Counted from the stretch's first letter, positions 1-7,975 are shown. The stretch is 31,678 nucleotides of DNA from an uncultured Blautia sp. (GCA_900765525.1 CAAFRY010000081.1:1-31678), one strand, 5' to 3'. The notes: generated by a model not told the origin, from the letters alone. A program made the numbers and translations.

Positions 1-81
1 TGGATATTAGAAGCTAGGGAAGAAATGGGACTATTTCAACAAAAAGATAAATCAAAAAGAGAGTTGCCAACGATTACTTGA
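1..81 (+). CDS. C-terminal tail of an unidentified protein (partial)
   Basis: Frame 1 is open from the window edge for 26 codons and ends at TGA (79-81). The visible tail is polar and charged, ending RELPTIT. The stop lies 35 bases ahead of the next promoter, as expected for the end of an upstream gene. Too little remains to assign a family, and a chance open frame of this length cannot be excluded. Confidence 0.35.
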   Translation, partial: WILEAREEMGLFQQKDKSKRELPTIT

Positions 82-115
82 CAGTGACAATGAAATAAGA
101 GTTTTCCCTTTGCGC

Positions 116-144
116 TTGACACAGCAATTTCCTGACAGTAAAAT
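116..144 (+). promoter_or_regulatory. Promoter of the MarR-family gene
   Basis: A perfect -35 TTGACA (116-121) and a -10 TAAAAT (139-144) are separated by exactly 17 bases. Transcription would begin near 151. This places any start codon upstream of about 151, such as the TTG at 110, outside the transcript and decides the start of the MarR gene in favour of TTG 176. Confidence 0.7.
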
Positions 145-175
145 AATTTTGGATGTTCGGGAAAGGGTGAGGATA

Positions 176-610
176 TTGGAGAGAAGACGTCTGGGAAAAT
201 GTATATCGATTTTATATCGGCGGGAACAGAGATATGTGAACCAAATGGTGAAGGATTATGGCCTGGGCTATTCAGACTACAAGTTCCTGATGTATTTGTC
301 AACCCATGAGGGATGCAGCCAGAAAGAAATGAGCAAAAAAATGGTCGTGGATGAAGCACTGACGGTTAGAGTAGTGCGGAAGCTGCAAGAAAAAGGCTAT
401 ATTGTGCGAAAAAAAACACCGGAGAAATCCAGACATTATAAAATATATTTTACAGATAAGGGAAGAGCCTTAGTTCCTCAGCTGCAGGCCTGTCTTACTT
501 CCTGGTGGGACCAGATTATGGAGGGCATGGAAAAAGAGGAGCAGACAGAGCTGATACGGACCATGGAGTTTTTGACAAAGCGTTCGGAATCCTTAATGGA
601 GGAAATGTAG
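176..610 (+). CDS. MarR-family transcriptional regulator
   Basis: A 144-residue winged-helix regulator of the MarR type, the usual length for the family. The centre carries the typical recognition-helix and wing pattern: a short helix with SQKEMSKKM, then VVDEALTVRVVRKLQEKGYI, then the wing RKKTPEKSRHYKIYFTDKG. Such proteins are dimers that bind palindromic DNA and are released by small ligands or oxidation. The frame is open from TTG 110, but the promoter at 116-144 lies inside that extension; TTG 176 has a Shine-Dalgarno AGGGTGAGG just upstream and gives a protein starting MERRRLGK. No obvious partner is adjacent: the next genes are on the other strand and end convergently, so the target is not clear. 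Confidence 0.85.
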   Translation: MERRRLGKCISILYRREQRYVNQMVKDYGLGYSDYKFLMYLSTHEGCSQKEMSKKMVVDEALTVRVVRKLQEKGYIVRKKTPEKSRHYKIYFTDKGRALVPQLQACLTSWWDQIMEGMEKEEQTELIRTMEFLTKRSESLMEEM

Positions 611-685
611 AGAATGGCCGTACCCAAAGTAGAGTAAAAGCAGAATAGTATGAGAGACTCCGGCGGCATAATTCTGGAGACAAAA

Positions 686-719
686 AAGGTGGGCTGCGTA
701 TGAAAGATATACGCAGCCC
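686..719 (-). terminator. Rho-independent terminator of the RR/HK/ABC cluster (possibly bidirectional)
   Basis: GGGCTGCGTAT (691-701) pairs perfectly with ATACGCAGCCC (709-719) around a 7-base loop. Read on the minus strand the stem is followed by ACCTTTTTTG, a good U-tract. It lies 10 bases beyond the stop of the ABC permease and also follows the convergent MarR gene, so it may serve both, though the U-tract favours the minus strand. Confidence 0.85.
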
Positions 720-728
720 CCTTGCTGT

Positions 729-1409
729 TTAATCAAGCTGATTTATTTTGTGAGCAAGACTGTAAGATACACCAATCATTGTTATAAGCATGACAGCAAT
801 AACTAAAAACCAGGTTTCTTCAGGAATATTCGTTCCGGCCAAAATAAACTGCCTGATATAGCAGAGAACGATAGCACTGACAATTGTCATGGGAACAGAT
901 TTTTTTAACATTCCTATGATAAATGTCCAAAGGCCCAAGGAACAAAACATAAGGATTGTTTTTAATGCAGAGGGTATCCATTTAGATAAAATACTCATAT
1001 GAAAATCGCCAACCACAAGATTAAAATATTTATCGATTAAAATAATGAACAGTCCGCAGCAAATATATCCGATTATCATGGAGAGCAGCATAAGACTTGT
1101 GATAAGAGACAGCTTAGCTAAAATAAGTTTTTTGCGCTCTACCGGATAGGAGAACATGACTAAAATAGTTTTATGAGAATATTCGCTGAGAATATAGGCC
1201 ACAACCAGCAGGGAAAATAATATAATGTAGTAAAAACAGAAAATCAAGCCAATCATCTGGAATGTAACGTCATAATCATAGATAGAAGTTGAGGTATCAT
1301 TTAGCCCTACCAAGATAAAGAACATACCCAGTATGATTCCCAGGATAGAAAACAAAATGTATTTTAAAAGCCCCACTTTTTTCAGTTCTAATTTCATCAA
1401 ATGCGTCAT
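729..1409 (-). CDS. ABC transporter permease (ABC-2 / BcrB-like)
   Basis: A 226-residue integral membrane protein with about six hydrophobic segments: near residues 15-35, 52-75, 100-125, 148-167, 172-192 and 199-218. An N-terminal basic stretch (MKLELKKVGLLKY) precedes the first helix. The size and helix pattern fit single-unit ABC-2 permeases of the BcrAB/lantibiotic-immunity kind, which work with a separate ATPase to remove or detoxify membrane-active peptides. Its start ATG overlaps the ATPase stop (ATGA), so the two are translationally coupled. No sequence feature fixes the substrate; assignment to antibiotic peptide defence rests on the neighbouring two-component system. Confidence 0.85.
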   Translation of the reverse strand: MTHLMKLELKKVGLLKYILFSILGIILGMFFILVGLNDTSTSIYDYDVTFQMIGLIFCFYYIILFSLLVVAYILSEYSHKTILVMFSYPVERKKLILAKLSLITSLMLLSMIIGYICCGLFIILIDKYFNLVVGDFHMSILSKWIPSALKTILMFCSLGLWTFIIGMLKKSVPMTIVSAIVLCYIRQFILAGTNIPEETWFLVIAVMLITMIGVSYSLAHKINQLD

Positions 1410-2332
1410 ATAGTGTCCACCGCCTTTACGTCTGTAATCTGGAAAAAATAATCTTCTAAAGAATTTTGCTTACGGCCAATGCTGTTAATACCGATACCGT
1501 TTTGGATAAAGACGGAAGATATTTCTTTTGCGGTTTTCTCTAAATCATATATTTCAATCAGGCTTTCCGAAACGACCTTAAAATTTTGTGTTTTCAGCAG
1601 GTTCTCAAGGAGATAGCCGGCAAGTTCTACATTATCTACGTCAACCTCTATATAGCCTTTTAGATACTTGTGTATTTGTGACATAGATATTTCTTTTATC
1701 AGTTTTCCATCCTGGATAATTCCAATAGTATGGGCAATCTGCTCTACTTCTGAAAGAATGTGGCTGGAAATAAAGATGGTTGTTCCGTAATCTGTATTTA
1801 GTTTGCGGAATAATTCTCTCATTTCTCTGATTCCCTCTGGGTCCAGGGCGTTGATTGGCTCGTCAAGTATCAATAATTCCGGTCTTGTTAAAATAGCTCT
1901 TGCGATTGCAAGCCGTTGTTTCATGCCTAAAGAATATTGGGCTACCTTTTTGCCAGCATCTTTTAGTAAGCCCACACATTCTAACACTTCCTTTATGCGG
2001 TTCTTGTTATGATACCCCATGTATTCACAGTGTAAATCCAGATTTTGTGCTGCACTTAGCTTTTCATAAAAATAGGGATTTTCGATGATTGAGCCCATTC
2101 TTTTCAAGATTTCAAAATCATTGTCCATAACCTTGCGGCCAAAGAGTATGATTTCTCCAGAATCGGATTCTGTTAAATGGAGCAGCATTTTCATCAGTGT
2201 ACTTTTTCCTGCCCCATTAGGACCTACAAAACCATAAATTTCTCCTTTTTTGACATGGATATTTACATGGTCAACTACTGTTTTTCCTTTATATGCTTTT
2301 TTTAGCTGACGGGTTTCTATTGCATAATTCAT
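1406..2332 (-). CDS. ABC transporter ATP-binding protein (BcrA-like)
   Basis: A 308-residue ATPase. Near the N terminus is Walker A GPNGAGKST (about 38-46), then the signature SLGMKQRL, Walker B LLILDEP with the D-loop, and the switch histidine in ISSHILSEVEQ. The SLGM signature and a roughly 90-residue C-terminal extension are typical of drug and bacteriocin-export ATPases such as BcrA. The frame runs upstream to a TTG at 2353, but ATG 2332 is preceded by GGTGG at a good distance and is the better start. It overlaps the permease gene by four bases and follows the kinase gene after a 77-base gap that holds a candidate response-regulator site and its own promoter. Confidence 0.92.
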   Translation of the reverse strand: MNYAIETRQLKKAYKGKTVVDHVNIHVKKGEIYGFVGPNGAGKSTLMKMLLHLTESDSGEIILFGRKVMDNDFEILKRMGSIIENPYFYEKLSAAQNLDLHCEYMGYHNKNRIKEVLECVGLLKDAGKKVAQYSLGMKQRLAIARAILTRPELLILDEPINALDPEGIREMRELFRKLNTDYGTTIFISSHILSEVEQIAHTIGIIQDGKLIKEISMSQIHKYLKGYIEVDVDNVELAGYLLENLLKTQNFKVVSESLIEIYDLEKTAKEISSVFIQNGIGINSIGRKQNSLEDYFFQITDVKAVDTI

Positions 2333-2355
2333 TGTGACTCCACCTTTCTGCAAAC

Positions 2356-2409
2356 AGTATAAACCATAAAGTTCTCTTTTCTCTTTTTTAAATCTAACTT
2401 TTTTCTAAC
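2356..2409 (-). promoter_or_regulatory. Activator-type promoter of the ABC genes with an 11-bp-spaced direct repeat
   Basis: On the minus strand GTTAGA occurs at 2409-2404 and again at 2398-2393, exactly 11 bases apart, separated by an A-tract. OmpR-family regulators bind head-to-tail sites at this period. A -10-like TATACT lies at 2361-2356, but nothing resembling TTGACA lies 16-18 bases upstream of it, as expected for an activator-dependent promoter. Binding by the neighbouring response regulator is an inference. Confidence 0.5.
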
Positions 2410-3321
2410 TTATAAAACCAGAGTAAAAACAGTTTTTATATAAGGTATACTGTTTACCAGAATGGAAGCGCCCATAGAATTGGCAAGCCCCTGGGAAATA
2501 GCCAGACCAATTCCATTTCCGTTTTTTCTGTCTGAGGTATAGGCTCTTGTAAAAATATGCTTTTTATCTTTTTCGGATATTCCTGCTCCGTGGTCTTCCA
2601 CAGATATATAAATATGATTCTCTCTTTGGCAGAGGGAAATCCCTAAAAATTTTCCGTCTCCCCCATATTTGACAGCATTATCAATAAGGTTTTTAAGGAT
2701 GCGCTGCAGGGCCTCTGCATCAACCTTTCCATAAATTGGTTTTTCTTCCATATCAACTGCTACCTGGAAATTTTCTCTCTCCAACAAGTCATAAAATCCC
2801 AAAATAGTTTCATGGCAAAGCTGTGTCAGATTTACATTTTGAATCTTTAAGGCCATATCTCCGGATTGAATTTTTGCCATATCAAACAAATTGTTTATGG
2901 AATGGACCAGTTCTTCGGAATTGCGCTGCATTTTTTCAATGGTCATTTTCATGGAAGGGGATAATTCTTCTTTTTGGCTTTGCAGATAAAGTATTTCAAT
3001 ATATCCCTTTAAAACAGTAACAGGTGTTCTAAGGTCATGGGATATATTAGTCAATAGCTGCAGAATGGTTTTTTGTCTTCGGTTATAATCTATCTGCTGG
3101 CGATGAAACTTTTCAAGCAGGTTATTAAGGTTTTGGGCGGTTTCTTTTACAATAGGGATAGGAGTAGGAATCAGTATTTCGTTGGTTTCATCATGATTCA
3201 CAATGTCAGTAAGTCTTGTATTGATATAGTGATAATCCTTTTCCAGCTTTTTGTTTTTGCTGCGTTCTTTCCAATAAAGACCAAGTAGTATAAACAAAAG
3301 TATGATTAAAAAAATTTCCAT
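2410..3321 (-). CDS. Sensor histidine kinase, HisKA/HATPase_c, single N-terminal membrane helix
   Basis: A 303-residue kinase. Residues 3-17 form one hydrophobic segment; there is no second helix and no extracellular loop. A linker leads to the phospho-acceptor helix with NISHDLRTP (His95), followed by the ATP-binding domain with the N-box (LKNLIDNAVKYG), G1 (VEDHGAGIS), F-box (IFTRAY) and G2 (NGIGLAIS). The short sensor part suggests it reads a membrane event or the adjacent ABC transporter rather than binding a soluble ligand outside the cell. The start codon overlaps the response-regulator stop by one base (TAATG), so the pair is translationally coupled. Its partner is the regulator at 3321-4010. 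Confidence 0.93.
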   Translation of the reverse strand: MEIFLIILLFILLGLYWKERSKNKKLEKDYHYINTRLTDIVNHDETNEILIPTPIPIVKETAQNLNNLLEKFHRQQIDYNRRQKTILQLLTNISHDLRTPVTVLKGYIEILYLQSQKEELSPSMKMTIEKMQRNSEELVHSINNLFDMAKIQSGDMALKIQNVNLTQLCHETILGFYDLLERENFQVAVDMEEKPIYGKVDAEALQRILKNLIDNAVKYGGDGKFLGISLCQRENHIYISVEDHGAGISEKDKKHIFTRAYTSDRKNGNGIGLAISQGLANSMGASILVNSIPYIKTVFTLVL

Positions 3322-4010
3322 TACTCTTTCTCCATTTTATAGCCGATACCCCAAAGGGTTTTAATATAATTGTTTTTGTTCCCGTCAGGGGATAATTTAG
3401 TCCGTAATCTGTTAATATGTGTGTTTAACACATTTTCATTTCCGTAATAGACCTCTTTCCAAATAGTATTGTATAGCTGTTCTTTTGAAAAAGCATATCC
3501 CTGATTGGCTGCAAGCAGGCGGATTATTTCAAACTCCGTATGTGTTAAATTTAAATCTACACCATTTTTGGAAACCGTATGCTTCGAGACGTTGATTTCT
3601 AAATCTTTATACTGTATTATCCTATCATCAGAGGCTTCTGCAGCATTGTAAACGGTGGCACGGCGAATGTTTGCTTTGATTCTTGCTAATAATTCTACCA
3701 GAGAAAATGGTTTTGTAATATAATCGTCTGCACCAAGATTGAACCCAAGCATTTTGTCCGTATCGCTGTCTTTGGCAGTAGCGATGATAACGGGAATCAC
3801 ACTTACGCTTCTTATATATTTTAAAACATCTAATCCACTGGACTTAGGTAACATTAAATCTAGCAATACAATATCAAAAGGGCTGGCTTTAAATGTCTCA
3901 ATGGCTGTCTGTCCGTCCATAGCTGTTACCACAGTGAAATCCTCGCTTGTTAAAAAATCAGATACCATTTCACAGATTTTTTTATCATCTTCAACCAATA
4001 AAATCTTCAT
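3321..4010 (-). CDS. OmpR/PhoB-family response regulator
   Basis: A 229-residue two-domain regulator. The receiver domain (1-120) has the acidic pair EDD near residue 7, the phospho-acceptor Asp51 in LLDLMLP and the conserved Lys in ITKPF. The C-terminal winged helix (about 130-228) has the typical LTHTEFEIIRLL and a final RTLWGIGYKME-like strand, here KTLWGIGYKM. The open frame reaches 4160, but that extension runs through the promoter at 4057-4085; ATG 4010 has AGGAG ten bases upstream and gives the canonical MKILLVEDD start. It heads the regulator-kinase pair and very probably controls the ABC genes downstream. Confidence 0.94.
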   Translation of the reverse strand: MKILLVEDDKKICEMVSDFLTSEDFTVVTAMDGQTAIETFKASPFDIVLLDLMLPKSSGLDVLKYIRSVSVIPVIIATAKDSDTDKMLGFNLGADDYITKPFSLVELLARIKANIRRATVYNAAEASDDRIIQYKDLEINVSKHTVSKNGVDLNLTHTEFEIIRLLAANQGYAFSKEQLYNTIWKEVYYGNENVLNTHINRLRTKLSPDGNKNNYIKTLWGIGYKMEKE

Positions 4011-4043
4011 GATGTTTCCGCTCCTTTGAAATCCTTTAACCCA

Positions 4044-4085
4044 TGTGTTAACACACATAATATATCGGTTAAGAAAGTGTGTCAA
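4044..4085 (-). promoter_or_regulatory. Promoter of the response-regulator gene with palindrome at the transcription start
   Basis: On the minus strand TTGACA (4085-4080) and TATTAT (4062-4057) are 17 bases apart. Immediately downstream, at about the transcription start, lies the perfect 12-bp palindrome TGTGTTAACACA (4044-4055). The half GTGTTAAC recurs as GTGTCAAC overlapping the -35 box (4079-4086). The promoter is strong by consensus; the palindrome is a candidate repressor or autoregulation site. Confidence 0.75.
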
Positions 4086-4100
4086 CTTTATGGAAACAAG

Positions 4101-4141
4101 AAAAACGGGCTGCCCCGCTAATTTCTTAGTGAAGCAGCCCG
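4101..4141 (-). terminator. Rho-independent terminator of uxuA-uxuB
   Basis: CGGGCTGC (4106-4113) pairs with GCAGCCCG (4134-4141); the inner region can add a short CTAA/TTAG stem. Read on the minus strand the stem is followed by TTTTTCTTG. It lies 30 bases after the uxuB stop codon. Confidence 0.85.
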
Positions 4142-4170
4142 CTTTATGAATGAAAATCAAGGTTTGGAAA

Positions 4171-5778
4171 TTACATATATTTTTTCAGAGTAGCTCTTAC
4201 AGCTCCTGGACCTGCGATTTCTTCCAGGAACATTTCTTCTACTTTTTCTCCGATTCCGGCCTGGTAGAGGTCGATGCCGAAAATGTTTGCGTTTGAGAGG
4301 ATTCCCTTTAACTGTCCGGTGTAGGTCTCAGGCTTGCCAACTTCAATGCCTTCCAGAGCTTTTGTCAGTTCCGGAATCATGGGGTCTGCAGACAGTTCAA
4401 AGGTTTCGCCTTCATCGTTTACGCCCAGCAGATACCTGCACCATCCGGCAATGGCCAGAGGAATAGCAGTCAATTTTTTAGCGTCGCCGTATTTCTCTAC
4501 ATAAGACTTAATGGTTTCGCCGTAGCGGATACCTACCTTCTGAGAGGTATCTGTGGCAATACGCTGTGGTGTGTCAGGCATAAATGGATTTGGGATTCTT
4601 ACATTGATTACCTCATCCACAAATGCGGCAGGAGAAAGAATACCCGGGTCTGTTACTACCGGCATACCTTCAACAGGACCGATTTCATGAACCAGTTTGT
4701 TTAACTGCTCGTCCTTCATTTCGTCTGCAATCAGAGTGTAGCCAAGAACACATCCGTATACAGCCAGAGCTGTGTGAAGAGGATTCAGACAGGTTGTAAC
4801 CTTCATTCTCTCTACCTTGTTTACTGTGTCTCTGTCTGTCATGTAAACGCCGGCTTTTTCTAATGCAGGGCGTCCATTGGGGAACTTGTCCTCGATTACC
4901 AGATACTGAGGTCCTTCTGCATTTACGAAAGGAGCAATATAGGTTCTCTTGGATGTGATAACCGGTGCAATTTCTTCAACGCCGGCATTTTCTAAATCAG
5001 CGCATACAGAATCTGCTGGTCTTGGTGTGATTTTGTCAATCATGGACCATGGGAAGGAAACCTGTTTTTCGTCAGACAGATAATCTACGAAATCTTGTCC
5101 TACGAAGCCCTTTGCCTGCCATTCTTTTGCCATAGTGATAATGGAATTCTGCAGTTTTTCTCCGTTGTGAGAGCAGTTATCCATAGAAACTACAGCCAGA
5201 GGATATTTGCCGGCTTTGAAACGCTCAAAGAGCAAAGCGCATACAACAGCCATGGCTGCTCCAGGTTTTTCCGGACCGTTGTCAATATCAGCCTGGATAA
5301 ATGGGAAGTAAGTTCCGTCAGCACCTTTTAAAGCATAGCCTTTTTCTGTGATGGTAAAGGAAATCATCTGAAGCCCCGGATTTACAAAAATCTCTTTCAG
5401 GCGGTCCCAGTATTCCGGCACATTAGACTGAGCTTTGATTGCTTCGGTTAGAGAACCTAAAACTTTTTTGTCTGTAGAACCGTCAGCCTTTAAGGTGACA
5501 GCCAGAACCAGATTGTCGTAAGGTGTGTAGATTTTGTCTACTACGTCAAAGTCAAAGGTTTCCACACAGGTGATACCCTTGTCAGCTTCTCCTTTGGAGA
5601 GCAGGGTGTCAGCCAGTCCGCCGATGAAGATACGGAAGATATTTCCTGCACCGAAATGAACCCATACAGGAGCTTTCTTTGTATTTTCAACAACTTTTTC
5701 AATATCGTAGGAAGGAAGGGTAATGCCGGCGGCTTCCCATTCCTTTGCATTTTTAATACCTTCTAAAGTCAGTTTCAT
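4171..5778 (-). CDS. uxuB: Fructuronate reductase / mannitol dehydrogenase family protein
   Basis: A 535-residue cytosolic NAD-dependent enzyme of the long-chain polyol dehydrogenase family. It would interconvert D-fructuronate and D-mannonate in glucuronate breakdown. The N-terminal half has the nucleotide-binding loop VHFGAGNIFR (about 40-49); the catalytic region carries the family motif with Lys, Asn and His in MKVTTCLNPLHTALAVYG (about 324-341). The length agrees with UxuB. It starts 24 bases after the uxuA stop on the same strand with an AAGGGAAG ribosome site, so the two form an operon. Related enzymes act on tagaturonate or mannitol, but the pairing with mannonate dehydratase supports fructuronate. 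Confidence 0.92.
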   Translation of the reverse strand: MKLTLEGIKNAKEWEAAGITLPSYDIEKVVENTKKAPVWVHFGAGNIFRIFIGGLADTLLSKGEADKGITCVETFDFDVVDKIYTPYDNLVLAVTLKADGSTDKKVLGSLTEAIKAQSNVPEYWDRLKEIFVNPGLQMISFTITEKGYALKGADGTYFPFIQADIDNGPEKPGAAMAVVCALLFERFKAGKYPLAVVSMDNCSHNGEKLQNSIITMAKEWQAKGFVGQDFVDYLSDEKQVSFPWSMIDKITPRPADSVCADLENAGVEEIAPVITSKRTYIAPFVNAEGPQYLVIEDKFPNGRPALEKAGVYMTDRDTVNKVERMKVTTCLNPLHTALAVYGCVLGYTLIADEMKDEQLNKLVHEIGPVEGMPVVTDPGILSPAAFVDEVINVRIPNPFMPDTPQRIATDTSQKVGIRYGETIKSYVEKYGDAKKLTAIPLAIAGWCRYLLGVNDEGETFELSADPMIPELTKALEGIEVGKPETYTGQLKGILSNANIFGIDLYQAGIGEKVEEMFLEEIAGPGAVRATLKKYM

Positions 5779-5802
5779 CGCTTATCCACTTCCCTTTCTT
5801 GA

Positions 5803-6879
5803 TTATGCGTTTTTGGATTCTTTTTCAGCAGCTTCCCACAGACCTCTTAAATAAGCGGCGCCTAAAGCACGGTCATATAAGCCGTATCCCGGCATAGCTT
5901 TTTCACCCCACATCATGCGGCCATGGTCCGGACGGATAGGTCCGTTAAAGCCTGTGTCGTGAAGGGTCTTCATTACTGCATACATATCAAAGGTTCCGTC
6001 AGAGCTTAAATGAGCGCTTTCTTCGAAATCACGCATACCGTCGTTGAACCGCAGGTTTCTGACGTGAGCGAAGTGAATTCTGCCCTTTAACATTTTGATG
6101 GTGTCAATTAAATCGTTGTTTAAGTTGGTTCCATAGGAGCCCATGCAGAAGGTCACGCCGTTGTGTTTGTTTGGAACAGCGTCCATCATACGTTTCAGCT
6201 TAGCCTCTGTGGAGATGATACGGGGAAGTCCGAATACGCTCCAGGATGGGTCATCTGGATGGATAGCCATGTTGATGTCGTATTTGTCACATACAGGCAT
6301 GATAGCTTTCAGGAAGTATACCAGGTTTTCAAATAATTTCTCTTCGTCAATGTCTTTGTACAGAGCGAATAATTCTTTTACCTTTTCCATACGCTCTGGC
6401 TCCCAGCCTGGCATTACGGTTCCGTTCATATCGTTTTTAATGCTGTCGAACATTTTCTCCGGGTCCATCTGGTCAATGGTGTCCTGATTGTAAGCCAGAA
6501 CAGTAGTGCCGTCTTCTCTTTTACGTTCCAGCTCTGTTCTGGTCCAGTCAAATACAGGCATGAAATTGTAGCATACCATATGGATGTCAGCTTTTCCCAG
6601 ATTTTCCAGTGTTTCGATATAAGCGGCAATGTCTTTGTCACGCTCCGGTGCGCCTGTCTTGATGGCGTCGCTTACATTTACGCTTTCGATACCAGCCAGG
6701 TGAAGGCCTGCATCCTCAACCTCTTTTTTCATCGCCAGGATTTCGTCCAGGGTCCAAACCTCTCCGGGAAGCTTGTCATACAGAGTTGTGATGATTCCTG
6801 TTACATAGCAGCTCTGACGAATCTGCTCCAGGGTTACGGTGTCGTGGTCTTTTCCGTACCAGCGCATTGTCATTTCCAT
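5803..6879 (-). CDS. uxuA: Mannonate dehydratase
   Basis: A 358-residue TIM-barrel enzyme that removes water from D-mannonate to give 2-keto-3-deoxygluconate. The metal and active-site residues of the family are visible: His207 in IHPDDPSW, Cys245 in TFCMGSYG, His272 in FAHVRN, and Asp318-His319 in RPDHGRMMWG. The open frame extends upstream by 60 codons through the promoter region; ATG 6879, with AGAGAGG nine bases upstream, gives the expected MTMRWYG-type N terminus. It is the first gene of a two-gene operon with uxuB and is divergent from an AraC regulator. No uronate isomerase, KDG kinase or aldolase is present in the window. Confidence 0.95.
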   Translation of the reverse strand: MEMTMRWYGKDHDTVTLEQIRQSCYVTGIITTLYDKLPGEVWTLDEILAMKKEVEDAGLHLAGIESVNVSDAIKTGAPERDKDIAAYIETLENLGKADIHMVCYNFMPVFDWTRTELERKREDGTTVLAYNQDTIDQMDPEKMFDSIKNDMNGTVMPGWEPERMEKVKELFALYKDIDEEKLFENLVYFLKAIMPVCDKYDINMAIHPDDPSWSVFGLPRIISTEAKLKRMMDAVPNKHNGVTFCMGSYGTNLNNDLIDTIKMLKGRIHFAHVRNLRFNDGMRDFEESAHLSSDGTFDMYAVMKTLHDTGFNGPIRPDHGRMMWGEKAMPGYGLYDRALGAAYLRGLWEAAEKESKNA

Positions 6880-6913
6880 AATAAAATACCTCTCTTTCGC
6901 TTTATATGTCCTT

Positions 6914-6943
6914 ATTATATAATGAAAAACCAAAAAAATCCAA
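6914..6943 (-). promoter_or_regulatory. Promoter of uxuA-uxuB
   Basis: On the minus strand TTGGAT (6943-6938) and a perfect -10 TATAAT (6919-6914) are 18 bases apart, with a T-rich spacer. The predicted start leaves a leader of about 30 bases before the uxuA ATG. It lies back to back with the AraC promoter. Confidence 0.6.
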
Positions 6944-6964
6944 TTGATAAGGTTGTTGTGTATA

Positions 6965-6993
6965 TTGTAAAAGTTGCGGTTTCGTATTAAAAT
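6965..6993 (+). promoter_or_regulatory. Promoter of the AraC-family gene
   Basis: TTGTAA (6965-6970) and TAAAAT (6988-6993) are 17 bases apart, 42 bases ahead of the start codon. The match is moderate. Being only 20 bases from the divergent uxuA promoter, both could be controlled by one bound regulator. Confidence 0.45.
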
Positions 6994-7035
6994 AAAAATA
7001 GTGAACAAAGAACAGAAGGAGAAAGGGCAGGAAAC

Positions 7036-7917
7036 ATGAAAAAAAACCTGAAAACCCAATTTTTAAAGCGCCAGTATATGTTGTCCAGGGACTATGAAAT
7101 CTATTATTACAGTGATTCTCATATGGAGCCTGTAGACCTTCATGAGCATAATTATTACGAATTCTATTTTTTCCTGGAAGGGGACGTTTCTATTCAGATA
7201 GAGGAGAAGCTTTACGGTCTGCGTCTGGGCGACGTGGTGGTGATTCCCCCGGGGGTGCGCCACAGAGCTGTGATACATAATCCAAATCTTCCCTACAGCC
7301 GCTTTGTCTTCTGGATTAGCATAGACTATTATGAGCGCCTGAACATGATGTCGGAAGACTTTTTCTATACTATCCGCTGCGTCCGGGAAAAAGGCAGGTA
7401 CATTTTCCACAATGAGCCTGTAGGATTCAGCAGCATACAGTCCAGGATTTTTCATCTTATTGAGGAAATCCATTCTGACCGATTTGGGAAGGAATCCAGA
7501 ATATTTCTGGGAATCTGTGATTTATTCCTCCATTTAAGCCGGATGATTTATGAAAAGGATAATCCCAAGACACTGAAAGAGGACCGGGATTTGTATCAGA
7601 GCATTATTCAGTATATTGACGACCAGCTGGACCAGGATTTATCGCTGGAGCATTTGGCAGGAAAGTTCTTTGCCAGTAAATATCATATTGCCCATATTTT
7701 TAAAGAAAATACAGGAATTTCTATCCATCAGTATATTATGAAAAAAAGATTGGCAGCCTGCAGGGATGCTATTCTCAGCAATATCAGCATTACTAAGGCA
7801 TACCTGATGTTTGGATTTAAGGACTACTCCAGCTTTTACCGGGCTTTTAAGAAAGAGTATGGCATTTCCCCTAAGGAATACCGGGATATGAAGGTCCATA
7901 TAACACGGGAACAGTGA
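7036..7917 (+). CDS. AraC-family transcriptional regulator (cupin sensor)
   Basis: A 293-residue regulator. The N-terminal half (about 20-110) is a cupin-like sugar-binding domain with HEHNYYEFYFFLEG and the turn LRLGDVVVIPPGVRH. The C-terminal hundred residues are a double helix-turn-helix: LSLEHLAGKFFASKYHIAH then the second helix and the family signature GFKDYSSFYRAFKKEYGISPKEYR. Such proteins usually activate sugar genes when they bind their substrate. Divergent orientation and the shared 156-base promoter region make uxuA-uxuB the likely target, with a uronate or aldonate as ligand. The start has AGGGCAGG upstream; a second in-frame ATG at residue 15 is possible. Confidence 0.9.
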   Translation: MKKNLKTQFLKRQYMLSRDYEIYYYSDSHMEPVDLHEHNYYEFYFFLEGDVSIQIEEKLYGLRLGDVVVIPPGVRHRAVIHNPNLPYSRFVFWISIDYYERLNMMSEDFFYTIRCVREKGRYIFHNEPVGFSSIQSRIFHLIEEIHSDRFGKESRIFLGICDLFLHLSRMIYEKDNPKTLKEDRDLYQSIIQYIDDQLDQDLSLEHLAGKFFASKYHIAHIFKENTGISIHQYIMKKRLAACRDAILSNISITKAYLMFGFKDYSSFYRAFKKEYGISPKEYRDMKVHITREQ

Positions 7918-7930
7918 AGATAGATGCAAA

Positions 7931-7975
7931 AAGGGGGGTGCCGCATTAAGCAAAATACCTTTAATGCGACACCCC
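7931..7975 (-). terminator. Terminator between the convergent AraC and ABC-F genes
   Basis: GGGGTGCCGCATTAA (7935-7949) pairs with TTAATGCGACACCCC (7961-7975) with a single mismatch and an 11-base loop. On the minus strand it continues into GGs complement and CTTTTTGC, a fair U-tract for the ABC-F gene; on the plus strand it follows the AraC stop by 17 bases. A second, weaker hairpin (TTTCCCTGC 8043-8051 with GCAGGGAAA 8065-8073) lies directly after the ABC-F stop. Confidence 0.7.

Noticed and set aside
110..175. N-terminal extension of the MarR protein from TTG 110
   Set aside because: A near-consensus promoter (116-144) lies inside it and the better ribosome site precedes TTG 176.
4011..4160. 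Fifty-codon N-terminal extension of the response regulator
   Set aside because: It covers the promoter and the uxuB terminator; AGGAG stands before ATG 4010, which gives the canonical family start.
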